Shown here: positions 32,788 through 43,100 of the stretch, piece after piece
Layout of the letters: every line of letters begins with the position of its first letter
How positions within the stretch are numbered: position 1 is the first letter of the stretch
Source: Grammothele lineata
Taxonomy: Eukaryota > Basidiomycota > Agaricomycetes > Polyporales > Polyporaceae
Assembly: GCA_002150815.3 (NCBI GenBank)
Contig: NDFF03000035.1
Coordinates: 558,001-622,000 of the forward strand
Length of the DNA: 64,000 nt
Reading direction: 5' to 3'
Notes under the pieces: generated by a model
Told to the model about the DNA's origin: nothing
Database searches by the model: none
What the model saw: only the letters and a program-made list of their open reading frames with translations
Made by a program: the position numbers and the translations under genes

Positions 32788-34383
32788 ATGCATTCCTCAC
32801 GACCACTCCGCTCCTCGCCCCTCGCAGGGCCCTCCATTGCCGCCAGCCTCGAAGAGCCCGCTGCGTCCGCCCAAAGCGCACCGCCTACTCCGGGCGGCGG
32901 TTCGAGACATCTCTCGCCCCTCGCTGAGTTCTCGACAACAGCACTCTCTGAGCCTCAAACTCCGAACGGCACCATCGCGACAACGAAGAAAGACCGCCGG
33001 CGCACGCTCGGCGCTGTGTTCTCCAAGCTCAGTTTCCCCTCGCCCGCCCCTTCCTCCTCCGAGGACGCGCCCGAAGAAGACGCTTCGGCCCCTGCCGCAG
33101 TGCAGCCACGCCGGCGCACCAAGTCCGCCACTGCGCGCAGCGGACCCGCGCAGCCGCCCGTACCCCCAGTCCCCGCGTGGGCGCAGAGCGGCGCGGCCTC
33201 CCCAGGAACCACTCCTCCCCGCCCTGCTTCGCCGCTTCCTCCGCCCCCGCGCCCCGCGTCGCGAAGTGGTAGCCCCGCGAGCGCGAGTTCGCGCCCGAGC
33301 TCACCGACGCCCAGCGCGCGCTCCGTAGCGTCGCGCCGGAGCGTGAGGAGCGTCTACGATCCTGCTGTGAATGGGCGTACGACACCGTCGACCTCGCGCA
33401 ACCCAGAGGAGAACTGGCTCAGCCAGGCTTCCGCGCCCAAGTTCTCGCGGCTGGGCTTGAAGGCGGAGGGCGTGATCCTACCCGTTAGCGCGCGCGAGCA
33501 CCGGCGCCGGTCCATGGCTAGTGTTGGTGCTACAGGGAGCATGGGCGCGAGGGCCAGCGGTGGGCAGGGGCATGGAGCGGTGCGCGCGCGTCCCTCGGTG
33601 GTCCGTACGTCGTCGATGGAGGTCTTCGCCCAACAGCACGCGCTTCCCCCAGCCTCGGGCCGGCGCCCGCCATCCTCAGCGTCGACTGGAACCAGCTCCT
33701 TGCGCGGCTCCGTCTCCTTCCGCGAACGGTCAGCATCCAGCACGTCCGTCGCGTCCGACACTCCCAGCCTCACGATGAGCCCTGGGGCATCCGCGTCGGA
33801 CGTATCCCTCCCCGAGGACGCAGTCACCGTTGTGGGGAGCGTCGCGGACTTCGAGACGCTCCCGCCCGTCCCGCCCCTCCCCCGCGTCGGCTCCCGCGCG
33901 AGCGTGCAGATCCAGCTCAACGACGTGCCCGTCGAGGTGTTCGAAGTCCCCGCAGAACACGGGCTCGCCCACGCACCAGGGGCCTTCTACGGTGCCCAGG
34001 AGTCCCATAAAGGGGAGAAGGGCAAGGGCAGGGAGAAGGACAGGGCGCGCGTCGCGGTGGACGTCGCGTCCATCGCGTCCATGGGCTCCGTTGGTTCCCT
34101 GGGCTCGATCGGTTCCTTTGGCACGGTCGGGTCTGTGGGCACGGTGGGCTCGGTCGGGCCGTACTCGTACGCTGCTCGCTCCCCTGGGGCGCCGCGCACG
34201 GGATCGGTGCTCAACCCTGCACACAGCCGTTCTGCGACGGCGCCTGAGTCGGATGGAGGGACGGGCGGGAAGGGCGGGAAGGGCGAGGGACGGGCGAAGA
34301 GGTCCGCGACGATCGGGAGGGTGTGGAAGTCGGTCGTGCGGAGCGTGACGGTGCGCCGGTCCAAGTCGGTCCGTCGTGCGTGA
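32788..34383 (+). CDS. serine-rich, intrinsically disordered basic protein
   Basis: Single open frame of 531 codons from the first ATG. The frame continues 26 codons upstream without ATG, so an upstream exon is possible. Almost no ordered segments: Ser/Pro/Ala/Arg-rich throughout, with a proline cluster ('PPRPASPLPPPPRPAS'), a central 'NWLSQASAPKFSRLGLKAEG' that looks like a conserved island, 'RASVQIQLNDVPVEVFEVP', a short Gly-Ser repeat (MGSVGSLGSIGSFG...), and a basic C-terminus 'WKSVVRSVTVRRSKSVRR'. Many SP/TP and RxxS sites suggest a phosphoprotein (inference). No family recognised. Base composition is more GC-rich than its neighbours. Confidence 0.8.
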   Translation: MHSSRPLRSSPLAGPSIAASLEEPAASAQSAPPTPGGGSRHLSPLAEFSTTALSEPQTPNGTIATTKKDRRRTLGAVFSKLSFPSPAPSSSEDAPEEDASAPAAVQPRRRTKSATARSGPAQPPVPPVPAWAQSGAASPGTTPPRPASPLPPPPRPASRSGSPASASSRPSSPTPSARSVASRRSVRSVYDPAVNGRTTPSTSRNPEENWLSQASAPKFSRLGLKAEGVILPVSAREHRRRSMASVGATGSMGARASGGQGHGAVRARPSVVRTSSMEVFAQQHALPPASGRRPPSSASTGTSSLRGSVSFRERSASSTSVASDTPSLTMSPGASASDVSLPEDAVTVVGSVADFETLPPVPPLPRVGSRASVQIQLNDVPVEVFEVPAEHGLAHAPGAFYGAQESHKGEKGKGREKDRARVAVDVASIASMGSVGSLGSIGSFGTVGSVGTVGSVGPYSYAARSPGAPRTGSVLNPAHSRSATAPESDGGTGGKGGKGEGRAKRSATIGRVWKSVVRSVTVRRSKSVRRA

Positions 34384-34801
34384 GGTGAGGATTTCTGGTA
34401 TGGATGTTTGGAAAGGGATTGCGTCGATGCGGTAGGGTCCGACGAGTGCGGCCACGAAGGTGCCTCAAGGGGTAAATTGACCCCGCCACTCCTTGTACAT
34501 TTTCTTAACTTATTCACTGGTCACTTATGAAACTGGCACACTCCTTGTCTGTGGCAGACGCATCGTTGTACATGTTCAACGCTCATCAATCCTTGTACGG
34601 TGTTGGTTCCACGTCTGTCCATACATACGTAGTTTGGATACATCCGGGCTTCGTGCTTCTCCTCGTACGGCGGAAGCCTTAGTCCGCGTAATTAGCAGCA
34701 GCAGTCTAGCATTCCACCCCTGTACTATAGTCTATACCCGTCTGTTTTGTTCTATTCAACGTGCTATTCAATTGCCCTGCAATGAGCGCGCACGAGGCCT
34801 C
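34384..34801. other. convergent 3' region
   Basis: 418 nt between two converging genes, AT-richer than the coding sequence; no gene. Confidence 0.4.
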
Positions 34802-36646
34802 TCAGGCGGCGAAGAAGTCCCTCAGAACCTTGCCTAAGACAGGCATCGCCTTTTCCATGGTCTCCTCAGAGCCCGCGAACGTGATGCGCAGGAAGTTGCT
34901 CCGCTGAAGGAAGGCAGTAGCCGTCAGCTCACCTCCTCCGCCGGCGAACATCAACAAATACACTTGTACTTACGTCGTTGATGTGCTTCTCCCCCTTGGG
35001 TCCGTAGTCGTCCTCCGCGTTGAGCACGAAGAGCCAGCCCGGGCACACGACGACCCCCGCCGCGAAGCACGCGTCGAAGAGCTCGCCCATGAGCGTCGCC
35101 GAGTTCGTCGCCACCGGCCGCGGCTTCACGATCGCGGCGGTCGCGCTCGCCGGCCCTACGGCACAGTGCCCGTTCGCGGTCACGACGTGGCCGTTCGCCT
35201 TGCCCCCGGGTACGGGAGCGAGCGTCGCGAAGCGGGGGTGGCGCTCGAGGTGCACGCGGATCCAGAGGAACATCCCGCCCTCGGGAACGTCCACGCTCAC
35301 GAAGCCGCACGGGGCGACCTCGCGCTCGTAGAGGGAGAGGAGCAGGTCGCGCCGGCGCTGGTACTCGCGGCCGAGACTGTGCACCCAGCGGTCAAAGCCG
35401 TCGAGGGACCAGCCGCCGCCCGAGGGGGAGAGGAGTTGCGCGATGAGGGCTTGGGGGAACCCGGAGGGGTGTTGTGTGGAGAGGTCGATGAACTTGACGA
35501 GGTGGGCGCGGAAGGCGGGCGTGGAGGTGATCCAGCCGAGGCGGAGGCCGGGTGCCATGATTTTGCTGAAGCTGTAAGTGGAAAGTCAGGGATAACTGAT
35601 GTGTATGACGAGGCGATGGGACGCACCTGTCGACGCGAACGACTCTGCCATCGACGTCGAGGGAGAGGAAAGACGGCACGAATGCGTTTTCGACGTTTGT
35701 GTCCGCACCGGGCATGTCGTACTTCAGGAAGTAGTACGGGTCTATAGGGCGGGCGTCAGATGTTTCGGCTTTTCTTCACAAGTGGTTGTACGCACCATCT
35801 TCAACGATGATGATATCGTATTTTTGTGCAAGCTCGTAGATACGTTTCCGCCTCTCCAGGGGAAGCGTCGAGCCGGTAGGGTTCTGCCCAGTACTATATC
35901 GGGATCAGCACAGTGTTTACTCGCCGGCGGCGTAATCGCTCTCACGGGGTAGTGTAGAGGACGTGTGGCCTCCGTCCGCGCTTTTCATCCCATGTCTCCA
36001 GAATTCGCTCGAGGTCGTCGGGGATGAGCCCCTTGCCGTCAATCCGGACGGGCACCCAGTGGACACCGTGCGCGTCCGCGGCGAGCGGCATCGGGCCGAA
36101 CGTGAACTCGTCCGCGAGGAAGAAGTCGCCCGGCGCGCCGAGCATGCGGAATATCTTGGTGAGCGCGTCCGAGTTCGCGAGCGCCATGGTCACGACGTGG
36201 TGCGGCGCGTGGTGGTAGCGCTTCGTAATAGAGGCCACGGCCTCGAGGACCGCGTTCTGCCCGGCGCCGTGCCCGTACTTCATTGCCAGTTTGAAGAGGT
36301 TGTCGGTGGACACGTCGTGCATCGTGCTCATATGCTGCGTCGGCGCGTCGGACCCGAGGGTGCGCCAGGCGCCCACAGGATCGTCGGTGGCTGTGGATGC
36401 CAACTCGAAGTCGACGCTGCGGAGCGGGTACAGGCTCGCGTGAGGATCGCCTGTGGTTCACGGACAACGTCGATCGGCGTGTCAAAGCTAGTTGGACGGA
36501 AAAGTGCACGTACCGTTCGCGAGAGTGATGAGGTCGGGATTCTCGGACACAATCCGAATGAGCTCCTTCATGGGGTTGACCTTACGCGCCAGGACCTCTG
36601 GCGAGAAGTGGTGCGCAAGGTCGACGAACTGTGCGGAGCTGGCCAT
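34802..36646 (-). CDS. class I/II PLP-dependent aminotransferase (Aro8/aminoadipate type)
   Basis: ATG at 36646 ('[20 protein letters not shown]'), GTACGT donor after 'ITLANG', then '[19 protein letters not shown]'. Later exons carry '[20 protein letters not shown]', '[19 protein letters not shown]', '[20 protein letters not shown]' (substrate/cofactor Asn-Pro-Thr-Gly) and 'YDIIIVEDG'. '[14 protein letters not shown]' holds the Schiff-base lysine at 35564-35562, and the last exon ends 'KVLRDFFAA'. The order is that of fungal aromatic/2-aminoadipate transaminases (fold type I), which act in Phe, Tyr, Trp or lysine metabolism in the cytosol. An unusual Ala/Val-rich insertion near '[19 protein letters not shown]' is not typical. 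Two or three inner exon borders are approximate. Confidence 0.9.
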
Positions 36647-37466
36647 GAGTGCGTCTCTGGTGCGTGCGGAGGATGTAGTGAGCGTGAGTGATCGAGCGCG
36701 TTCGTGAGACTAAATAAGCAGACCGCTCGAGTCACGACCCGACTTCGCGGATTGCATATCCACTGGGCCGGATAGGCGCCGGATTCGGCTGATACTGAAC
36801 TTGCGCACGTTGCATTGATACATGTTCCTTAAGACTTTAGCTTCAATGCGTACTTGGCTACTAATCTTGCGGCGAGATTGAGTAACCGTCGGTGGCTGTG
36901 GGGAGGCGTCAAGGAGACGCGCAGATTACTATCCCCCATTTCCGGAGCATATCCGGAGTGATAGGCAATACGCTTACTCGCCCGTGTGGGCCGCGGGGCA
37001 TTAACACAACCACTCCGAATCCCGATGCACAAGAAACGGCGAATTATTCGCAGAAAAAAAGAAATCGCCTCGCAGACCCTTCTGGAGGCCACTTGACGCG
37101 TCGTGATGCCGAACGGTTCCCGGTCAGGCATTAGGCCGTAAGGAGGAGTTTCAGGTTATGCATGAAGTAGCCGGCGCCCGGGGGTATAACTCGAGCGCGT
37201 AGTGGTGAATCACTCTGGGGAGAGGAATCAACACCAAGGCGGACGGAGCTAGGTGTACGATCAACTCGAGGCAAATGTCCATCAGAACATCAACGTGCGA
37301 GTCTTGCACATTATGCATCCTACCGGGAAGTAAGCTTACGAGTACCGCAAGGAGGGCCAGAGTACTTACTAAGACAACTACCCAAGAGCACTATGGTCCG
37401 TAACGATGCAGCTAGGATGGAAGCCGCTGAATACCGGGACGACGATTCACTAGGAGCGAGAACCAC
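36647..37466. other. intergenic, no gene seen
   Basis: Promoter of the aminotransferase on one side, 3' flank of the F-box gene on the other. No supportable frame. Confidence 0.4.
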
Positions 37467-38983
37467 TTACCTGAGACGACCCGTCTCCTCAACTTGCTTC
37501 GACAACCTCAATATCCCTCTCGCCCGAAGAACTGGCAACTGCTCGACCATCATTGCCCAGCCCGAGCTCACGTGCGAAACATCTTTACACGTGTTCTGGA
37601 ACAACACTCGGCCAAGCGAGAGGAGCACGCTGAGCGTCTGGTCCATGCCGGCCCATACCTCGCGCGGCACTTCGCAAACAGCGTCTGGCGTGAGATGCAC
37701 GAGGACGTTCACGGTTCGAAGGCGGACAAATGCGTGAGGGTCGAGCCGCGCGAGAGTGTGAATGACGAGGAGGAGACTGTCGAGTTTCCCGTCCAGTGTG
37801 AGTGTTGTGATTGTCGGAGGGTGCCGCGGTTCGAGAGAGAGGAGAGTGGGGGACTCGATAACCTCTCCGATGTCTACGTCCTACGTGAGTTATACGGATG
37901 GAGAAAAAGGGGGTGATGCTTACCATCATTGCGCCAGCGGTAATACACCACGTGTAAGTGCTGGAGGGAAGGCATGTCGAAAATGCTGTTGTTGAGTGTC
38001 TGGAGTTGGCTAAGACGGTAGAGCGTGTACGTGAAGTGTTCGGGATTGGAGGCGGCTGTGATCCATGGCATCATCGTGAGCGGAGACGGAGAGTACGCCT
38101 CAGAAATCTTGAGCCAGCGTAAGGAGATAGGGGCCCCGATGGAAGGGTTGGGACCCGGAGGCGCCGTGCCATACAGGGAAGATACGCGACCAACACGAAG
38201 AGTGTGCACGAGCGGGTGTGCATGCACGAGTGCATAGAAGTCCGCGTTACAGCGGAACCAGCAGTCGAAGATGGTGAATGTGTGGAGATGTGGAAACGCC
38301 TCGGTAAGTCTGGTGATGGTCGTGTTGTCAAGTGGAATGTCCTTGAGCCCTAAACGTTGCACGTTTGGAGCGTATCGGACTATGTCAGGGATGATATTGT
38401 TTGCGAGGGATTTGAGACCCTGTCCGTCGATGAACTCTCGTAATCGATCTTGTATGTCGTCCCTTCCGTTGCCAAGTGTCTCGAGAGTAAGATTGCGAGT
38501 ATAACTTAAGAGATGAGGGTCTTGAACGAGGAATAAGTTCTGGGCTCGATGAGCGTTGCGACGGGTGACCACTACCGTATCGAACAGATGGAAGCGTGCT
38601 GAAGGAACGAGGGCATGGCAGAGAAGAGAGCAGCTTCGTAAGGTGCATTCGTCGTCATGAAGATAGTCGATGATCAAGTCTAGGAGCTCGGGCGGTAATC
38701 GAGGTTTGGTCGGGTGAGGTGGCACAGTATAGACGCTTGTAGACGTCGGTATAGACTTGCGCAACTTGCGAAAACCGAGCTTAGAGACGGTTTTGCAGCG
38801 AAGAGTGGTGAGGCCAGCCGCCAACGGCGCGGAAACTATACTGTGCCACTTGTTGGGGCTCGGAGAATCGGTGGTCGAGGGCGTGGAGAGAGAGTTGGCA
38901 ATATTCTGGTGATAGAAGCGCAGCGTCAGCAGCCGTTGGCGTCGAGTGGACAGACTAAACTCTCTTTGGAAACGTACCGGCAT
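37467..38983 (-). CDS. F-box protein with leucine-rich-like C-terminal region
   Basis: Exon 1 38983-37924, intron 37923-37874 (GTAAGC...GTAG), exon 2 37873-37467 ending AGG TAA; 488 residues. F-box at about residues 93-135: 'PRLPPELLDLIIDYLHDDEC', then 'SCSLLCHALVPSARFHLFD'. Irregular leucine-rich spacing follows ('NVQRLGLKDIPLDNTTI', 'LHTFTIFDCWF', 'LRWLKISEAY', 'LQHLHVVYYRWRND'). F-box proteins link substrates to Skp1-cullin-1 ubiquitin ligases; this plan is the usual one for the expanded agaricomycete F-box family. Substrate unknown. The N-terminal 90 residues have no domain, and a later ATG could be used. Confidence 0.85.
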
Positions 38984-39186
38984 ATCCCTCGCGCGAGTGT
39001 GGTTTACAGCAAAGTAGGTGGGCCGTTGATACGTATAGTCTACTAGTGAATGTCATGGAAGGGGCACTTCAGGAGCCTCGACGTGAAGTTAGGAGGAGGC
39101 TGAGTTTGACAAGCCGCTGTGGAAAGCACTTTGACAGCCTCAAGCTTGTTCCTCTACAAGAGGTATCATTGACGCCGGAGGAATAT

Positions 39187-39298
39187 GGCTACCTGGCGCA
39201 ATGGTAGCGCGTTTGGCTTCGATCGCCGGCGGCTACGAAACCTGGGTCTAATGACTGCAGGAACCAAAAGGTTGCAAGTTCGAGTCTTGCGGTGGTCA
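39187..39298 (+). tRNA. tRNA-Arg(TCG): tRNA-Arg (anticodon UCG) with a 40-nt intron
   Basis: Full cloverleaf by pairing: acceptor GGCTACC (39187-39193) with GGTGGTC (39291-39297) including two G-U pairs; D-stem GCGC/GCGC with loop AATGGTA; anticodon stem TTTGG (39212-39216) with CCAAA (39264-39268); T-stem GCAAG/CTTGC with loop TTCGAGT. The loop reads C-T-TCG-A, then an intron 39223-39262 at the canonical 37/38 position. A TTTTTT run just downstream (about 39301-39306) suits RNA polymerase III termination. Anticodon UCG decodes CGA arginine codons. Confidence 0.88.
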
Positions 39299-39300
39299 TA

Positions 39301-39306
39301 TTTTTT
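39301..39306 (+). terminator. Pol III terminator (T6)
   Basis: Run of six T directly after the tRNA 3' end. Confidence 0.75.
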
Positions 39307-40478
39307 GGTTTTCTTGTTATATATATACTATACTGTGGTTCAGGTTTGACTTCTGTGATATATCTTTTCTTGCAAAAATGGGGACGTAGACAGCGTAGAT
39401 ATGACGGCCGGAGAGTGTCATATGCCGCTAGCTCTTTAACAGGTACGCGGCTACCGCATAGCTCTCGTCCTGCAGTGCGTGGGTTTAGCTCGTGTGCTAC
39501 ATAGTGCCTCTGGGATATGAAGTGAGCCCAAGTGGCGCAGCCTATGCTTCTATGGCGTATCTCTCAAGAAGACACCCAACCAAGGGATTGACTGGTGATC
39601 ACAAGGCTGACGCCAATAGTGTTTGGTGTGAGAAACTACTGCACTTTGGGGTTCGAACTGGCGACTTGTTCTGCGGTGGACGCTTTGTTGACCGGCACGT
39701 GGCGCTTCGGCCGCTGCGCGCGTGCCCCTGTTTGTCTGGTCGGCGCTGGTCGGCGGCGTCGCCTCTCCGGCCTGTTCTGTCAAGTTTCACGGTGGCTCAT
39801 CATTGTCCTGTTCACAACCCTGGGCGGCCAGAGCTGGAGATTGAGCCGCCACGGCTAAAGCGTTCTCTCCTGGTCCATAATGCTGATATACACACCTAGG
39901 CGAGCCAACGACCAAGTTGGTCTCGGCTTGCGCCTTCAAGTTGAAGTTCATTCCCCGGCGACTCGCGGGTCGTTGGTGGCGGCCAGCGAGCCAGAGCTTC
40001 GTCAAGTTGAAACGGCGGTGATGTCAATATCGCTATGGCCTGGAAGGATAAACGACGTATAGCTCAAGGGATTAACGTTCAGTCCGTCTTCTTTGAATCC
40101 TCCTCATGTTGTGAGTTACTTTGTTCTGTGTTGATTAATCCGTACACATCACGGTGAGTGGCTCTGCCACTACATCGCACGCCTACCATTGCAAATTTAG
40201 TTGCGACGCTTTGATTCCCTTGCTTTGAATTTGACAAGGTCGCTGGACGTGGGCCACGCACTTTCACTTTGGCCACTGACAACTCTTGGCTTTCGCTTAT
40301 TCTTCTCTCTAGATTCTCCGACACGCCACTGGTCCCTTAGAGGCTCTAGACGGCGTGACGCTTTGGTATCCTGGACCAAGCTCTCCACGAGTATACATAT
40401 AAATACGCCAGCATGTGCGCACTCACCGCCATCGTTCTTCAATTCTTCAACTCTCTCTTCACAAGCCGTGCCCTCACC
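39307..40478. other. intergenic, no gene seen; promoter of the orphan gene at its end
   Basis: No gene from 39307 to about 40380. A TATA-like 'tacatataaatac' at about 40393-40405 lies about 75-85 nt before the next ATG. Confidence 0.4.
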
Positions 40479-41281
40479 ATGCCCAGCCGTACGCATTACG
40501 ACTGATTTCATTGATGTCAATTCTCTTAACCAACTTTACAGCCCCCCTCATCATCACCACTGATCTACCCGATGACGTGGATCTGGAGTGGTCCTACGAC
40601 CTTCGACAGGAGGTCCCTAATCTCCCAAAGGGCCTGCAGATGGCACAATTTGCCCGCACATTCTATCTGAAACAGACGCCGTTTGAAAACGTATCTCCCC
40701 CCATCTCCATCGAAGAGTATGCCTTTCAGAGCGACATTTACTCCGCCATCGAGGCGATCGTTGGAGGCGATATGTACACCGTCTTGCCAACGGGGTTTAT
40801 ACAACCTCTCCATATCGGGAGCCCTCTGGTTTGTGCCCGAGCTCCTCAATCGTTGTCTGAGCTGACGTTGTTTGCGCCCTCCTAGATCGGCTCCATCTTC
40901 CCGGGGTTTTCAAAGTACCATTCTACAGGCTTTGAAGACCTTGGACAGTTCCTGGAAAATGCAGCTGAGGCAGTGCAGAGCTGGGTCTTGAAGGCACTGG
41001 TGGGTGCTCTGACTTTTCTAACCGCTTCCTATCCGTGACGTACTAATCCCGGCTTTGTATAGCGGTCGAGGGCGCTTGAAGGTTGGATGCCCGAGCATGA
41101 CCGTGACCAACGGTGGGTCGACTGGAAGAAGGCGCCGACGGCGGATGCCATCCGAATCGTTTCGCTGCATCGCACACTTTGCAAGGTAAAAGGATGCGGG
41201 AATCGTCGTCACTACATCTATTTTCCAAGGATCGAGATCGTATTTGGGGAGACAGTTTACTCCCGAATCCGACGCTTTTAG
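40479..41281 (+). CDS. orphan four-exon gene, unknown function
   Basis: Exons 40479-40488, 40542-40828, 40886-40999 and 41063-41281 join in phase (209 residues). The protein reads 'MPSPPLIITTDLPDDVDLEW', 'QMAQFARTFYLKQTPF', 'ISIEEYAFQSDIYSAIEAIV', 'GSIFPGFSKYHSTGFEDLG' and 'RWVDWKKAPTADAIRIVSLH', ending 'IVFGETVYSRIRRF'. Acidic, no signal peptide, no transmembrane helix, no recognised domain. The consistent phases, the TATA-like upstream element and the good donors (GTACGC, GTTTGT, GTGGGT) support a real gene. It is isolated between the tRNA and the BTB gene. Confidence 0.55.
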
Positions 41282-41537
41282 GTACATTCACCAGCATCAC
41301 ATACTCTAAGTACACGCTTCATCTCATCCGTGTGGTACGAACCAGAATGTCATCACGTCTTTCGTCAGTACATCACACGGGCCGAAATTTCTGTTTGGCG
41401 CCGATGGGGGGAGACAGAGCATAAGGTCTGAGAGGATCAATTGACTGGCTGTTTTGTACACAGTGACGGCTCAAGAGGACCTGAACCGGGGGAACGAGCC
41501 CGTACGTCGCGCGGGGCTGTTATAGTGATCTGTAGAT

Positions 41538-42798
41538 TCAGTCACTTCGCATGTCTAAGGTGGTGCTATTGGTGTCCGGTAGCTCCAACTCGGTCTGTAA
41601 GCGGGAAGCATCAATCAGTTTCTTGAACCGCTCCTTCGGACATCAAAGCAACCCGACCCACCTTCGATATAGCAGTTTCGAGTGCTGCGTGCACCACATC
41701 CGCGAACTTCTTTGCCTGCTCATGAATTCCACTCGAGCACGCCTTGCAACTCCGTGCCGAATCCGTTACGATGCGCAGGAGACTAGGAGAGTGTGCGGAG
41801 CCCGGGTCCGGGAAGGCGCGCAGTATGTGGCTAAGTTCTCGCATGTAAGTGACGAACGACGCCCGCACGTTGAGTGTGCTGCGCGGGCATATGCCCACAT
41901 GCTCGGGGGATGTGACGCCGAACTCGAGCGCGATGAGGTCTGCGGCTGTGCGACACCGTGCGCGGCCCGAGCTGGCGTCAGGGAGCACATTATCGTCGCT
42001 GCTGTCGAAGGCCTTCTTCTGGGGACACTTGCATCTTACGATGCCGGCGTGCTGCGCGAGAAAGGAACTTGACCGCAGGAGGTCCATTACCGACATCCTG
42101 AGATCATTTGATAGGCGAAGGGCGTCGTAGGCATTTTGGAGACATTTCTTCCGGTACTTGTAGAGACGGCGCATGTCGTGAAAGTCCATGAGTTGCTCAA
42201 AAATCTCGCAGACGCTAGGAGTGTCGGAAGACTGGAAAGGGAGGAGATTATACTGAAGACTGTGACGCGCAGCTACCTGGGCGACGTCGGGGAAATTGTA
42301 GACGCAGGCGAGCGTGTAGCACGCCACTGCGTGCGCCTGTTGCTTTTTGAAGAGCGAGGGATCGAGAAGGGCACGGTGCGCGCCCGCCGTCGCCCCGCCC
42401 ATGTCGTACTTCCGCGCGGCTTCGAGAACGGCGTGGATCGTTGTGAGTTTCAGAGGCAAGGGAGTGTTGGGAATATAAGCCAGGGGGATGAGATAAGACC
42501 AGACTGTGCTCGGCTCGTGGACGTCGACGACGGGTTTCTTCGACGCGACGGAAGAGGGATCTTGGGGGAGGGAGAGCATGTCGGAAAAGAACGGCGATGC
42601 ACGTGCAATGATCTCCTTGTGGACGTGGAAGTCCAGTCCATCTGTGGTGCGGATGATGAGGTCGCCGACGGTGGGGTCGTGGAAGAAAGGTTCTACTGGA
42701 TCGGTTTTCGAAGGCTCCCGGGGAACGAATTCGACCGCGTTTATGCTGAGCTTGGAGGTACCTTCGTTAGACACCGTAGAGTCTGTAGAGTACTCCAT
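41538..42798 (-). CDS. BTB/POZ domain protein, intact
   Basis: Start chosen at 42798 ('MEYSTDSTVSNEGTSKLS') and not at the in-frame ATG 42879, because a TATA-like TATATAT lies between them. BTB domain at about residues 40-150 ('VGDLIIRTTDGLDFHVHKEI', 'VHEPSTVWSYLIPLAYIP', 'VLEAARKYDMGGATAG'), then 'CYTLACVYNFPDVAQVAARH', a long variable middle, the CKAC motif, and a helix ending 'ALETAISK'. The GTGGGT intron 41661-41595 leads to the 57-nt last exon 'TELELPDTNSTTLDMRSD' and TGA. Total 400 residues. It is the longest and best-preserved BTB paralogue here and sits next to the FunK1 pair. Confidence 0.85.
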
Positions 42799-42844
42799 GG
42801 TAGAGACAAGGTAGTCGGCGGTGTTGTGAGCAGTCGAGAGAATG

Positions 42845-42855
42845 AGATATATATA
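42845..42855 (-). promoter_or_regulatory. TATA-like element of the BTB gene
   Basis: TATATAT read on the minus strand about 50 nt before the ATG at 42798; the upstream in-frame ATG at 42879 would place it inside the coding region. Confidence 0.45.
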
Positions 42856-43100
42856 ACCGACGCGAGGCTGCCGCAGCATGTCAGTGTGGCAGGTTTAACG
42901 CGATCACTAGGACTGCGATGCTGCAGCACGCCTTCTCCGGAAAGCAGTGGGAAAGAACGCCAGACGGAGCTCCGTGGCATATTCTCAGCTGATGAGATAT
43001 CGCAATGCTAGATACTGAGGTTGACGTAATATCAATCGAGGGTGAGATAGGTCGAACACTAAGTCTCGAGTACAACATACAATTTGAGACGTGCCCACAC

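Noticed and set aside
33730..34455. Long minus frames opposite the serine-rich gene
   Set aside because: GC-rich composition keeps several frames open; only the + frame ends in a plausible tail and has a sensible start.
39400..40060. tRNA-like or SINE-like words (GGTTCGAAC near 39650)
   Set aside because: No cloverleaf pairing, no flanking duplications, no A-rich tail.
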